The notes: generated from the letters alone by a model not told the origin. 64,000 nt of DNA from Streptomyces sp. NBC_00775 (GCF_036347135.1 NZ_CP108938.1:992001-1056000), one strand, 5' to 3'; positions 37,750 through 46,910 are shown, counted from the stretch's first letter. Translations and numbers: made by a program.

Positions 37750-38040
37750 CCCCAGCGCGGCCTCGACCGTCGAAGTGCCCTTCGCGGACCGCGAGTCGAT
37801 CGCCCTCGGCGTCGGCTCCGCATCCCAGCCCTCCGCTTCACCGGTCGCGGCGCGGAGCCGGTCGTGGAACTCGCCGACCAGCCCCTGCCTCCGCCAGCGG
37901 GTGAAGACCTGGTGCACCGCCTTCCACGGCGGGTAATCCGTAGGCGATGTAGGCCACTTCACGCCGTTGTCCGCCACGTATCGGATCGCGTCGAGCATGT
38001 GCCTGCGGCAGTAGAAGGGTCGCGCCCCGGTGACGGGTAC
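37750..38040 (-). pseudogene. IS5-family transposase fragment
   Basis: The minus strand encodes FYCRRHMLDAIRYVADNGVKW, then TDYPPWKAVHQVFTRWRRQGL and GEFHDRLRAATG...AIDSRSAKG, the N-terminal third of IS5-type (IS4/IS5 group) transposases, where SRS-K is usually S-Q-S-V-K. Both ends are missing and no terminal repeats were found. It marks the right edge of the stress-gene island. Confidence 0.75.
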
Positions 38041-38082
38041 GCGCCGGCGCCCGCCGGGGTACGGCGGGCGCCGGGTCGCTCC

Positions 38083-40011
38083 CTACGCGACGGCCTCTTC
38101 CGCGGCCGCGACATCGATCACGCCGGCGGTGTGCGCCGCGTCACCCGTCCCCGGCTTGGCGAACTGCGTCCGGTACAGCTCCGCGTACCGCCCGTCGGCC
38201 GCCAGCAGTTCCTCGTGGGTGCCCCGCTCGACGATCTGCCCCGCCTCGACGACGAGGATCACGTCGGCCGCCCGCACGGTGGACAGCCGGTGGGCAATCA
38301 CCACGGCGGTCCGCCCTTCCAGCGCCTCGGTGAGCGCCTCCTGGACGGCCGCCTCGGAGGTGTTGTCGAGGTGGGCGGTGGCCTCGTCGAGGATGACGAC
38401 GCGCTGGCGGGCGAGGAGCAGCCGGGCGATGGTCATGCGCTGGCGCTCGCCGCCGGAGAGCCGGTAGCCGCGCTCGCCGACCACGGTGCCCAGGCCGTCG
38501 GGCAGGGAGCGCACGAGGTCTTCGAGACGGGCCCGGCGCAGTACGTCCCACAGTTCCTCCTCGGTCGCGGAGGGGCGGGCCAGCAGCAGGTTCGCCCGTA
38601 CCGAGTCGTGGAAGAGGTGCCCGTCCTGGGTGACCATGCCGAGGGTCTCGCGCATCGACTCGGCGCTCAGATCGCGGACGTCGACGCCGCCGATGCGGAC
38701 GGCGCCCTCGTCGGTGTCGTACAGCCGCGGCAGCAGCTGCGCGATGGTCGACTTGCCGGCGCCGGAGGAGCCGACGAGCGCGACGGTCTGGCCGGGTTCG
38801 GCGCGGAAGGAGACGCCCTGCAGGACCTCGGCACCGCCGCGGGTGTCCAGGGCGGCGACCTCCTCCAGCGAAGCGAGGGAGACCTTGTCGGCGGAGGGGT
38901 AGGCGAAACGGACGTCGTCGAACTCCACGGACGCCGGTCCTTCGGGCACCTTGCGGGCGTCCGGCTTCTCCTCGATGAGCGGTTTCAGGTCGAGCACCTC
39001 GAAGACGCGCTCGAAGCTGACCAGGGCGCTCATGACTTCGACGCGGGCCCCGGCGAGCGAGGTGAGCGGCGCGTACAGGCGGGTCAGCAGCAGCGCCAGC
39101 GAGACGACGGCGCCCGGCTCCAGAGTGCCGCGCAGCGCGTACCAGCCGCCGAGCCCGTACACGAGGGCGAGGGCCAGGGCCGACACCAGTGTCAGGGCGG
39201 TGATGAACGCGGACTGCGCCATCGCCGTACGCACCCCGATGTCCCGCACCCGCCGGGCCCGCGCCGCGAACTCGACGGACTCCTGCTCGGGCCGCCCGAA
39301 GAGCTTCACCAAGGTGGCGCCGGGTGCCGAGAAGCGCTCGGTCATCCGGGTGCCCATCGAGGCGTTGAGGTCGGCGGCCTCCCGCTGGAGCTTGGCCATC
39401 CGACTGCCCATCCGGCGGGCGGGAATCACGAACACCGGCAGCAGGACCAGCGCGAGCAGGGTGATCTGCCAGGACAGCGTGAGCATGACGGCGAGGGTGA
39501 GCAGCAGCGTCACGAGGTTGCTGACGACTCCGGACAGGGTGTTGCTGAAGGCGCGTTGGGCACCGATGACGTCGTTGTTGAGTCGACTGACCAGCGCGCC
39601 CGTACGAGTACGTGTGAAGAACGCGACCGGCATGCGCTGCACATGATCGAACACAGCCGTACGCAGATCGAGGATGAGTCCCTCGCCGAGCGTCGACGAA
39701 AGCCAGCGGGCAAGGATCCCGAGCGCCGCCTCGGCGAGCGCGATGACGGCGATGAGCACGGCAAGGCGGATGACGGTGCTCTCGTCGCCGCCGGACACGA
39801 TGGCGTTCACGACGCGCCCCGCGAGCACCGGCGTCGCGACGGCGAGCAGCGCGGTCAGTACGCTGAGCACCACGAACTGCCCGATACGGCGGCGGTGTGG
39901 GCGGGCGAAGGCGGCGATGCGGCGCAGCGTCGCGCGGGCGAAGGGTCGGCGTTCCTGCTGCGCGTTCATGACACTGTGCAGCTGTGTCCAGGCTGTGGTC
40001 TCCATGCTCAT
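38083..40011 (-). CDS. ABC exporter, fused permease-ATPase, probable SoxR target
   Basis: 642 residues. The N-terminal 330 form a six-helix type I exporter domain (FARPHRRRIGQFVVLSVLTALLAVATPVLAGRVV onward). The ATPase has Walker A GSSGAGKS, signature LSGGERQR and Walker B VVILDEATAHLD, then the H-loop AHRLSTV. It probably works as a homodimer or with an unlinked partner. The ATG at 40011 lacks a ribosome-binding site and lies at the predicted +1 of the promoter, consistent with leaderless translation. A redox-active exported compound is implied if SoxR controls it; an orthologous ABC gene is a known SoxR target in S. coelicolor. Confidence 0.93.
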   Translation of the reverse strand: MSMETTAWTQLHSVMNAQQERRPFARATLRRIAAFARPHRRRIGQFVVLSVLTALLAVATPVLAGRVVNAIVSGGDESTVIRLAVLIAVIALAEAALGILARWLSSTLGEGLILDLRTAVFDHVQRMPVAFFTRTRTGALVSRLNNDVIGAQRAFSNTLSGVVSNLVTLLLTLAVMLTLSWQITLLALVLLPVFVIPARRMGSRMAKLQREAADLNASMGTRMTERFSAPGATLVKLFGRPEQESVEFAARARRVRDIGVRTAMAQSAFITALTLVSALALALVYGLGGWYALRGTLEPGAVVSLALLLTRLYAPLTSLAGARVEVMSALVSFERVFEVLDLKPLIEEKPDARKVPEGPASVEFDDVRFAYPSADKVSLASLEEVAALDTRGGAEVLQGVSFRAEPGQTVALVGSSGAGKSTIAQLLPRLYDTDEGAVRIGGVDVRDLSAESMRETLGMVTQDGHLFHDSVRANLLLARPSATEEELWDVLRRARLEDLVRSLPDGLGTVVGERGYRLSGGERQRMTIARLLLARQRVVILDEATAHLDNTSEAAVQEALTEALEGRTAVVIAHRLSTVRAADVILVVEAGQIVERGTHEELLAADGRYAELYRTQFAKPGTGDAAHTAGVIDVAAAEEAVA

Positions 40012-40018
40012 AAGAGAG

Positions 40019-40049
40019 ACGGTATGACCTCAAGCATTATTGAGGTCAA
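40019..40049 (-). promoter_or_regulatory. SoxR-type promoter/operator
   Basis: -35 TTGACC (40044-40049), a 19-bp spacer and -10 TACCGT (40019-40024). The dyad TGACCTCAA-N6-TTGAGGTCA (40025-40033 and 40040-40048) fills the spacer. This is the layout of SoxR boxes, where the long spacer is untwisted by oxidised SoxR. Seven bases separate the -10 from the ATG. Confidence 0.85.
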
Positions 40050-40164
40050 TGACTACAGGAAGAAGTTGACGCGCTACGCAAAGAACTTGACGAAGCCGGA
40101 CCCTCCCGCACCTTGCCCGGCGTGTCAGCCGCCGTCTCCGCTCCCGCAACCCCACGTTGGTGCG

Positions 40165-41160
40165 GTGTGGAAAACCTCTCCCGATGTGACCGCGGTACGA
40201 CTCCCCCAGGGACTCCCCAGACGCTTCTCCCTCCGGCCTGCCGTCCGGCCGGCGCTGTGCCTGCTCCCGCTCGCCCTGGTCCTGGTGGTCGGGGTGCGCC
40301 ACCGGTCCGTGCTCATGGAGGGCTTCGGCCATCTTGAGTCGGCGGAGTGGCCCTGGCTCGCGGCCGCGGTCCTCGCGACCTGCCTGACCTGGGTCGCGGC
40401 GGCCTTCACCCGCCAGGGCGCGGTGATGGAGCGGCTGCCCGCACGCCGGCTGCTCGCCACGCAGTTCGCGGCGGGCGCGGCCAACCATCTGCTGCCGACG
40501 GGCCTGGGCGCCAGCGCGGTCAATCTGCGGTTCATGACGGTGTGCGGCGTGCCGCTCGCCCGTTCGTCGGCCGCGCTCGCGCTGTACATGCTCGCGGAGT
40601 CGATCGCCCGGCTCGGCCTGCTGCTGGGCCTGCTCATCGCGTTCCCCGGGGCACTGCGGATCGGAAGCCTCCTTCCGGACGGTGCGATCGGCCCGCTGCT
40701 GCTCGGCGCCGGCCTGGTGCTGTGCGCGGCGGTGACGACGCTTCTTCTCGTGCGCCGGCTGCGTACGGCCGTCTTCTCCTTCCTGCGCACCGCGCTCGGC
40801 GAGGCGCGCTCCGTGCACTCCCGCCCGTCCCGCGCGCTCGCCCTGTGGGGCGGCTCGCTCGCCTTCCCGCTGCTCCAGGCGGCCGGGCTGGCCGCGGTGG
40901 GGCAGGCGTTGGGGCTGGCGGTGCCGCCCGCGCACATGGCGATCGCCTATCTGGCGGCGACGGCCGCGGTCGCGCTGGTGCCGACGCCGGGCGGGATCGG
41001 TTCGGTGGAGGCCGCGCTGGTCGTCGCGCTGGTCGCGGCGGGCGGTCCGGTGGCCGTGGCGACGGCGGTGGTGCTGGCGTACCGGATCATCACGGTGTGG
41101 CTGCCGCTGCTGCCGGGGGCGCTGACGCTCGGGGCGCTGGTCCGCTGGAAGGTGATCTGA
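40165..41160 (+). CDS. Lysylphosphatidylglycerol-synthase-type transmembrane (flippase-like) protein
   Basis: About 331 residues with some eight hydrophobic helices and no soluble domain. FAAGAANHLLPTGLGASAVNLRFMTVCGVPLARSSAALAL and the late ALVPTPGGIGSVEAALVVAL are hallmarks of the LPG-synthase TM/UPF0104 family, which moves lipids or glycolipids across the membrane. The start is uncertain: ATG 40024 lies inside the SoxR promoter and the codons up to 40165 have poor G/C bias, so GTG 40165 (or 40186) is preferred. It diverges from the ABC exporter. Confidence 0.75.
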   Translation: MWKTSPDVTAVRLPQGLPRRFSLRPAVRPALCLLPLALVLVVGVRHRSVLMEGFGHLESAEWPWLAAAVLATCLTWVAAAFTRQGAVMERLPARRLLATQFAAGAANHLLPTGLGASAVNLRFMTVCGVPLARSSAALALYMLAESIARLGLLLGLLIAFPGALRIGSLLPDGAIGPLLLGAGLVLCAAVTTLLLVRRLRTAVFSFLRTALGEARSVHSRPSRALALWGGSLAFPLLQAAGLAAVGQALGLAVPPAHMAIAYLAATAAVALVPTPGGIGSVEAALVVALVAAGGPVAVATAVVLAYRIITVWLPLLPGALTLGALVRWKVI

Positions 41161-41232
41161 GCCGACGTCAGGGTGGCGGCACTACCCCGGAGTAACCTCG
41201 GCGTACGCCAGCCAGCGGAAGGGGACAGCACG

Positions 41233-41997
41233 ATGCCGGTCCGGATCGAACGTCAGGGATACGTCACCACGGTCGTCCTCTCGCGCCCCGAGGCCCGCAA
41301 CGCGGTGGACGGGCCGACCGCCGCCGAACTCGCCGACGCCTTCCGGGAGTTCGACGCGGACGAGTCGGCCAGGGTCGCGGTGCTCTGGGGCGAGGGCGGC
41401 ACGTTCTGCGCGGGCGCGGACCTCAAGGCGATCGGCACCGAGCGCGGCAACCAGGTCACCGAGGACGGCGACGGGCCGATGGGCCCCACCCGGCTGCGCC
41501 TGACCAAGCCGGTGATCGCGGCGGTCGCGGGGCACGCCGTGGCCGGGGGCCTGGAACTGGCGCTCTGGTGCGATCTGCGGGTCGCCGAGGAGGACGCCGT
41601 CTTCGGCGTCTTCTGCCGCCGCTGGGGCGTCCCGCTGATCGACGGCGGCACGGTACGGCTCCCCCGTCTCATCGGCACGAGCCGTGCGATGGACATGATC
41701 CTCACCGGCCGCCCGGTCCCCGCCCCCGAGGCGTACGGGATGGGCCTCGCCAACCGCCTCGTCCCGACCGGCCGCGCCCGCGCCGAGGCCGAGCGGCTCG
41801 CCGCCGAGATCGCCGGCTTCCCGCAGTCCTGCCTCCGCAGCGACCGCGCCTCCGTCCTCGACCAGGAGGGCCTGGTGGAAAAGGTCGCCCTGCGCACGGA
41901 ACTCCACTACGGCATGGGCGTGTTGACCGAGAGCCTGGAGGGCGCCGCCCGCTTCGCGTCGGGAGCCGGGCGGCACGGTTCGTTCAGCGGGCTGTGA
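41233..41997 (+). CDS. Crotonase/enoyl-CoA hydratase family protein
   Basis: 254 residues. VVLSRPEARNAVDGPTAAELADAF, the first oxyanion-hole segment GTFCAGADLKAIG and the second AAVAGHAVAGGLELALWCDLRVAEEDAVFG mark a crotonase fold. In the second catalytic position RRWGVPLIDGGTVRLPRLIG lacks the paired Glu of true hydratases, so it may be an isomerase, hydrolase or decarboxylase. AAGGGGAC precedes the ATG at 41233. No pathway context. Confidence 0.9.
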   Translation: MPVRIERQGYVTTVVLSRPEARNAVDGPTAAELADAFREFDADESARVAVLWGEGGTFCAGADLKAIGTERGNQVTEDGDGPMGPTRLRLTKPVIAAVAGHAVAGGLELALWCDLRVAEEDAVFGVFCRRWGVPLIDGGTVRLPRLIGTSRAMDMILTGRPVPAPEAYGMGLANRLVPTGRARAEAERLAAEIAGFPQSCLRSDRASVLDQEGLVEKVALRTELHYGMGVLTESLEGAARFASGAGRHGSFSGL

Positions 41998-42341
41998 CGC
42001 GGACGGGTCCGGCGGGCAGATGGCGGGGGCGTGCGGGAGCGGTCCCGGAACCGATGCCACCGCCGGTCATGACCCCGCTCCACGATCACCTCGTGCCGGC
42101 CCCTTGCGGGACGCACCCGACCGTCCATGAGCACATCCCGCGTCGGTGGCGGCCGTCAAGGGCGGGTCCGCGCAGGCCTGGTGACGGGTGGGCAGGCGCA
42201 TGCGGCAGGATGAGCGGTCGCCCCGGACGACGAACATCCGTCCGGGTGTGATCGTGCGTTCCCGGATTCGAGCAGGTGGCAAGTGACGACACAGCACATC
42301 CGGCCCTCGGGCCTTCTCCACGGCCGCAACGGAGGTCACCG
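41998..42341. other. 344-bp intergenic region, nothing recognised
   Basis: No gene, repeat or clear terminator was recognised; only the GGAGGTCACC ribosome-binding site of the downstream channel gene at its end. Confidence 0.5.
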
Positions 42342-43415
42342 GTGAAGCGCTCCCTCACCCTGGACGATCTGATGGTCGCCGGGATCGCCGTCGCCGCGGG
42401 TCTCCTGGCGGCGTTCCTGCTGCGCATGCTGCTGCGCTGGCTGGGCAAGCACGCGCTGCGCACCCGCTGGAGCGGCGACGACGTGATCGTGGACGCGCTG
42501 CGCACCCTGGTGCCCTGGGCGGCGATCGCCGGCGGGATCGCGTCGGCGGCCGCGGTGCTTCCGCTGACCGCGCAGGTCGGGCGCAACGTCAACCGGTCGC
42601 TGACCGTTCTGCTCATCCTGGTGTCGACCATCACGGCGGCACGGGTGATCACCGGCCTGGTCCGGTCCGTCGCCCAGTCCCGGTCGGGCGTCGCCGCTTC
42701 GGCCACCATCTTCGTCAACATCACCCGCGTCCTGGTGCTGGCGATGGGCTTCCTCGTCATGCTGCAGACGCTGGGCATCTCGATAGCCCCGCTGCTGACG
42801 GCGTTGGGCGTGGGCGGTCTCGCGGTGGCCCTCGCTCTCCAGGACACCCTCGCCAACCTCTTCGCGGGCGTCCACATCCTCGCGTCGAAGACGATCCAGC
42901 CCGGCGACTACATCCGCCTCAGCAGCGGCGAGGAGGGCTACGTCGTCGACATCAACTGGCGCAACACCACGGTCCGTCAGCTCTCCAACAACCTGGTCAT
43001 CATCCCCAACGCCCAGCTCTCGGGCACCAACATGACCAACTTCACCCGGCCCGAGCAGCAGATGACGCTCACGGTCCAGGCCGGCGTCGGCTACGACAGC
43101 GACCTGGAGCACGTCGAGCGGGTGACCAACGAGGTCGTCGCCGAGGTGATGACCGAGATCACCGGCGCCGTCCCGGACCACGAACCCGCCGTCCGCTTCC
43201 ACACCTTCGGCGACTCCCGTATCGGCTTCACCGTGATCCTCGGCGTGGGCGAGTTCAGCGACCAGTACCGGATCAAGCACGAGTTCATCAAGCGTGTGCA
43301 CAAGCGCTACCGGGAGGAGGGCATCCGGATTCCGGCGCCCACCCGGACGGTGGCGCTGCAGCCGGGAAGCGCTGCCGTCCCGCATCAGCGAGAGGGCAGT
43401 ACACCGCTCTCGTAA
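42342..43415 (+). CDS. MscS-family mechanosensitive channel
   Basis: 357 residues. Four hydrophobic segments lead to the pore helix region LLTALGVGGLAVALALQDTLANLFAGVHILASK, then the beta domain IQPGDYIRLSSGEEGYVVDINWRNTTVRQLSNNLVIIPNAQL. The C-terminal alpha/beta cage ends GIRIPAPTRTV. GGAGGTCACC directly before GTG 42342 sets the start. It opens under membrane tension in osmotic downshock. The next gene follows after 18 bp, so the channel may be cotranscribed with the protease-NTPase protein. Confidence 0.93.
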   Translation: MKRSLTLDDLMVAGIAVAAGLLAAFLLRMLLRWLGKHALRTRWSGDDVIVDALRTLVPWAAIAGGIASAAAVLPLTAQVGRNVNRSLTVLLILVSTITAARVITGLVRSVAQSRSGVAASATIFVNITRVLVLAMGFLVMLQTLGISIAPLLTALGVGGLAVALALQDTLANLFAGVHILASKTIQPGDYIRLSSGEEGYVVDINWRNTTVRQLSNNLVIIPNAQLSGTNMTNFTRPEQQMTLTVQAGVGYDSDLEHVERVTNEVVAEVMTEITGAVPDHEPAVRFHTFGDSRIGFTVILGVGEFSDQYRIKHEFIKRVHKRYREEGIRIPAPTRTVALQPGSAAVPHQREGSTPLS

Positions 43416-43433
43416 GTCTGGTATTTCTGGGCG

Positions 43434-46400
43434 ATGGGCGTGGACGAGAGCCGGGTGGCGGAGATCACCGTCGGCGCACGACTGACGGGATCCGGCTACC
43501 TGGTCGCCAACGGCCTGGTCCTGACGGCGCAACACGTCGTCGGGTTGAACAGCACCAACAGCGACCGTCTCGCGGTGCGCTTCACGGACGAGGACGACTG
43601 GATCGCGTGCGCCGTGCGGTGGCGCAGTTCCGAGCGTCTGGACGCGGCGCTGCTGGAGATCACCGATGAGCGGTGGCTTCGCGGCCGACGGCATGTCTCG
43701 ACCCGGTGGGGGACTCTCGCCGGCAGGGACACAGTGGAATGCACGGTGACGGGCTTTCCACAGTTCGCCCAGCGGCGGACCGGCCTCAGGGACATCGAAC
43801 TGCTGACGGGCCGCATCGAGCCGATGCAGGGATCCGCCACGTCGGGCTGGATCATCCGGGGTGTTCCGGACAACGTTCCCGGCGGTGGTCCTCTGGACGG
43901 GATCACGGGAGCTCCCGTCTTCGTCGACGACCTCATGATCGGCGTGGTCAGCGCGCTCGGCGCCGACGGCCGATTGCGGGCGGCGCGTACGACTCAGCTG
44001 GCGCGCGACGATGAGTTCGCCCAGCTGGTGTCGTCCCGGACCGGTGTGCCGCTGGTGCCCGAGGCCGTGGAGCTCACGCGCATCGCCCGACCACCACTCC
44101 CTGTGCGTACGTTCACATCACTCGTGTCGCTCCTCGCCCCCGAGGCGCGGGTCCTGCCCTTCAGCGGACGAGAGAAGGAACTCCAAAGGCTGAGGGACTG
44201 GTCCGGGGGTTCCGGCATCCAGGTGTGCTTGTGCACGGCTCCGGCCGGGTTCGGCAAGAGTCGGCTGGCCCTCCAATTCGCCGTGGAACTGGGCCGGCGT
44301 GAGTGGGCCGTCGGCGTACTGCGGCCGGATGCGCCCTCCCATCGACTGGCCAGGATCGCCGAACTTCAGGCGCCCACGCTGCTGATCGTCGACGACGGCA
44401 AAGCGCAGACGGACCAGCTGCTCCCTGTGCTCGAACAGGCTGCGCGCCGCACTTCCGAAACGCCGTTCCGTCTGCTGGTCCTGGCGCGTGAGGAAGGCCC
44501 GTGGTGGGACGCTCTCATCAAGAGAACCAACGACGCCGGGGCACGAGAAGCGCTGAGCACAGCACTCGGCATGCCGCTGCCGCTTCAGCACATCTCGGAG
44601 CCGGGCAGGGCCGAGGCGTTCGACAATGCGGTACGCGGCTTCATACCGCTGCTCTCACAGATTCCAGATCTGTCGAACCGGCACTGGCAGGGAATCGCCG
44701 AGACGATCTCCAAACCGCCGCTGGACAACCCCGCGTTCGACACGGTGGGCAGCCTTCAAGTAGCCGCGCTCCGCGCGTTGCTGGCGGCCGCACCGGATAC
44801 CGACGAATTGCTCCGCTCCCTCGACGAGTTCGTATCCCGCAGCCACAATCCTCCGCAAGCCCTGCCCGAAAGCCAGTCCGCCCAGGACCCCGCCTCCTCC
44901 CCAGGCTCGCTCCACACCCGGGGCTTCGGAGACCGCCTCGCCGAGGCCGACCTCATCGGCAGAACCGCCATGGTCGCCGCCATCACCGACCTGCTCGCCC
45001 CGCCGGAGCCGGACGAGTCCGCCACCGGAGCCGACGCCCACGGCCCTACCGTCGTAGCGCTCGAAGGACCGTGGGGTTCGGGCAAGTCGACCACGATGCG
45101 GTTCATCGAGCAGGAGCTGATCCGCCGTCGGCCACAGCCGGAGCCGAAGCCCGAACGCTGGTCGCGGCGCTGGTGGTGGTCCTGGTGGTGGCGCTTGCCG
45201 ATGCCCCGGCATCTCTCCGTCAGATCGGCACTGCGCATCCTGGGGTCGGGCAGGAAGGAGACCACTCGTCGGGGCCGACATCGCGCCGAGGCCCTGCGGG
45301 GCTTGCCTGTCATCGCCCACTTCAATCCCTGGGCCCATCAGTCCAACGAGCAGATCTGGGCGGGCCTGACGCGCTCGATCATCGAGGCCGCGCACCCCGT
45401 GCTGGGGGCGGACGACAGGGCACGCGAAAGGTACTGGCTGTTCCGCAACCGGCTGCGTCTGGAGCGCCGCCACCTCAGGCGGAAGCTCTGGCGGAGTCTG
45501 GCCTCTCCGCTGCTGCGGCTGGCCGTGTTCGCCCTGCTGCCCCCGCTGATCGCGCAGTTGGTGAAGGCGGATCAGACCTACACCGTGTGGGGATTCACGC
45601 TCACCGCACCGAAACTGGCCCTGGCCATCCCCGCCGGGCTCCTCGCAGCCGGGCTCTTCCACACCGTCGGCCGGTTCCTCTTCGGCCGTGCCAGGTCCTT
45701 CCTGCCGGGAGACGTCCTCGACGGCCCCGTACTCAGCGGCGCGCTGGCCCCGGGGATGGGCGGCGCCGCCGACCCCGCTCTGCGCGACCCCTACTTCAAC
45801 GCTCGCTCCGGATACCTCTACCTGGTCCAGCACGACATCCGTGAACTTCTGGCGAGCCTGCGCGGCCGCGGTCATGAGCTGATCGTGTTCATCGACGACC
45901 TCGACCGATGCTCGCCGGGCACGACCGCCCAGGTCTTCGAGGCGATCAACCTGTTCCTGTCGGGAGCCCTGCAGGACGCCGCGCCGTGTCAGACCGCCGA
46001 CCAGGCAGAGAAGACAAAGTGGATAGTGAAGGTATGGCGGGAGATAAGGGAGAAGACAGGGCATAAGACAACGAAGGCGGAGCAGGCCCAGCAGACACCG
46101 AAAGCGACGGACGCGCGGGCACAATGCCGGTTCGTCATCGGGCTCGACCCAGCCGTGGTCGCCGGTCATCTCGACCAGGCGTTCAAGGACCTCCAGCCGG
46201 AGAAGTCCCGTCCGTCCAACGGGGACCCCTCCTGGGGCTGGACGTTTCTGCGCAAGCTCATCCAGCTCCCGGTGATTCTGCCGCCGATCACCGACACCGG
46301 GATAGACGAGGCGCTGTCGGGACTGCTGGGGTCCGTCGCGCAGCCCACGGCGCCGCCCACGCCACAGTCGGCGGCACCCACGGGCGGCGGGGAGACCGAG

Positions 46401-46910
46401 CCGGCGGCGCAGCCCACGGCCGAGGCCCCCCAGACGGCATCGCTCGTATTCGCGCCCGCAGCCGACCCCGAGCCGGACATCCGAGCCCGCGCCCTGGAGA
46501 CCAACCCCGTCGTCCGTGCCCTCATCCAGCAACGGCTCTACGACCAGCCCGACCTGTCCATCCGGGAGACCAAGCGCCTGCTGACGATCTGGCAGTTCTA
46601 CCTCCGGGTCGTCGGCCACAAGGAGCGGGGAGCGGACCAGCTCGACGTGGAGCAGGCCCTCCACCTGGTCGTGCTCGCCGAGATCGCCGCCCGGTGGCCC
46701 GCCCTCCAGTCCCACCTCCGGCGACCGGTGGACGGGCGCCCCGGACTGCACTGGCTGGCCCTCGCCAGGCATGAGGACAAGGCGTGGGAGGAGGCCCGCG
46801 CACGCACGGCCCTCCAGGACGAGCGGTACAAGCACGCGTGCGACGCGTTGCGCGCGCTGCTCCAGAAGCACGACGGGGCGCAGCTCGCGGCGATGGCGGA
46901 GCGGCTCTAG
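43434..46910 (+). CDS. Trypsin-like / P-loop NTPase / KAP NTPase multidomain protein
   Basis: 1158 residues. About 1-210: trypsin-like fold, with His34 (LTAQHVV), Asp70 (ERLDAALLEI) and, at the usual Ser, Thr158 in DGITGAPVF. About 240-460: a first NTPase (FSGREKELQRL, Walker A APAGFGKSRLA with Lys275, Walker B TLLIVDD, LLVLAREE). About 500-1158: a KAP NTPase with Walker A EGPWGSGKSTT (Lys551), FNPWAHQSNEQIW, two membrane helices near 690-750 and Walker B LIVFIDDLDRCS near 818-827. A Trp-rich patch lies near 577-586 and a low-complexity Pro/Ala stretch near 975-1010. Such protease-NTPase fusions occur in conflict or defence systems; function here is inferred. Confidence 0.85.
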   Translation: MGVDESRVAEITVGARLTGSGYLVANGLVLTAQHVVGLNSTNSDRLAVRFTDEDDWIACAVRWRSSERLDAALLEITDERWLRGRRHVSTRWGTLAGRDTVECTVTGFPQFAQRRTGLRDIELLTGRIEPMQGSATSGWIIRGVPDNVPGGGPLDGITGAPVFVDDLMIGVVSALGADGRLRAARTTQLARDDEFAQLVSSRTGVPLVPEAVELTRIARPPLPVRTFTSLVSLLAPEARVLPFSGREKELQRLRDWSGGSGIQVCLCTAPAGFGKSRLALQFAVELGRREWAVGVLRPDAPSHRLARIAELQAPTLLIVDDGKAQTDQLLPVLEQAARRTSETPFRLLVLAREEGPWWDALIKRTNDAGAREALSTALGMPLPLQHISEPGRAEAFDNAVRGFIPLLSQIPDLSNRHWQGIAETISKPPLDNPAFDTVGSLQVAALRALLAAAPDTDELLRSLDEFVSRSHNPPQALPESQSAQDPASSPGSLHTRGFGDRLAEADLIGRTAMVAAITDLLAPPEPDESATGADAHGPTVVALEGPWGSGKSTTMRFIEQELIRRRPQPEPKPERWSRRWWWSWWWRLPMPRHLSVRSALRILGSGRKETTRRGRHRAEALRGLPVIAHFNPWAHQSNEQIWAGLTRSIIEAAHPVLGADDRARERYWLFRNRLRLERRHLRRKLWRSLASPLLRLAVFALLPPLIAQLVKADQTYTVWGFTLTAPKLALAIPAGLLAAGLFHTVGRFLFGRARSFLPGDVLDGPVLSGALAPGMGGAADPALRDPYFNARSGYLYLVQHDIRELLASLRGRGHELIVFIDDLDRCSPGTTAQVFEAINLFLSGALQDAAPCQTADQAEKTKWIVKVWREIREKTGHKTTKAEQAQQTPKATDARAQCRFVIGLDPAVVAGHLDQAFKDLQPEKSRPSNGDPSWGWTFLRKLIQLPVILPPITDTGIDEALSGLLGSVAQPTAPPTPQSAAPTGGGETEPAAQPTAEAPQTASLVFAPAADPEPDIRARALETNPVVRALIQQRLYDQPDLSIRETKRLLTIWQFYLRVVGHKERGADQLDVEQALHLVVLAEIAARWPALQSHLRRPVDGRPGLHWLALARHEDKAWEEARARTALQDERYKHACDALRALLQKHDGAQLAAMAERL

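Noticed and set aside
40024..40164. ATG 40024 as start of the flippase-like gene
   Set aside because: It lies within the SoxR promoter of the divergent gene and the codons to 40164 have low G/C at third positions.
37864..41160. 1098-codon open frame on the plus strand
   Set aside because: Most of it is antisense to the ABC exporter and simply runs through; only the last third (from about 40165) has real domain content.
44655..46871. 738-codon minus-strand frame opposite the KAP protein
   Set aside because: Antisense shadow; no motif, no start site.
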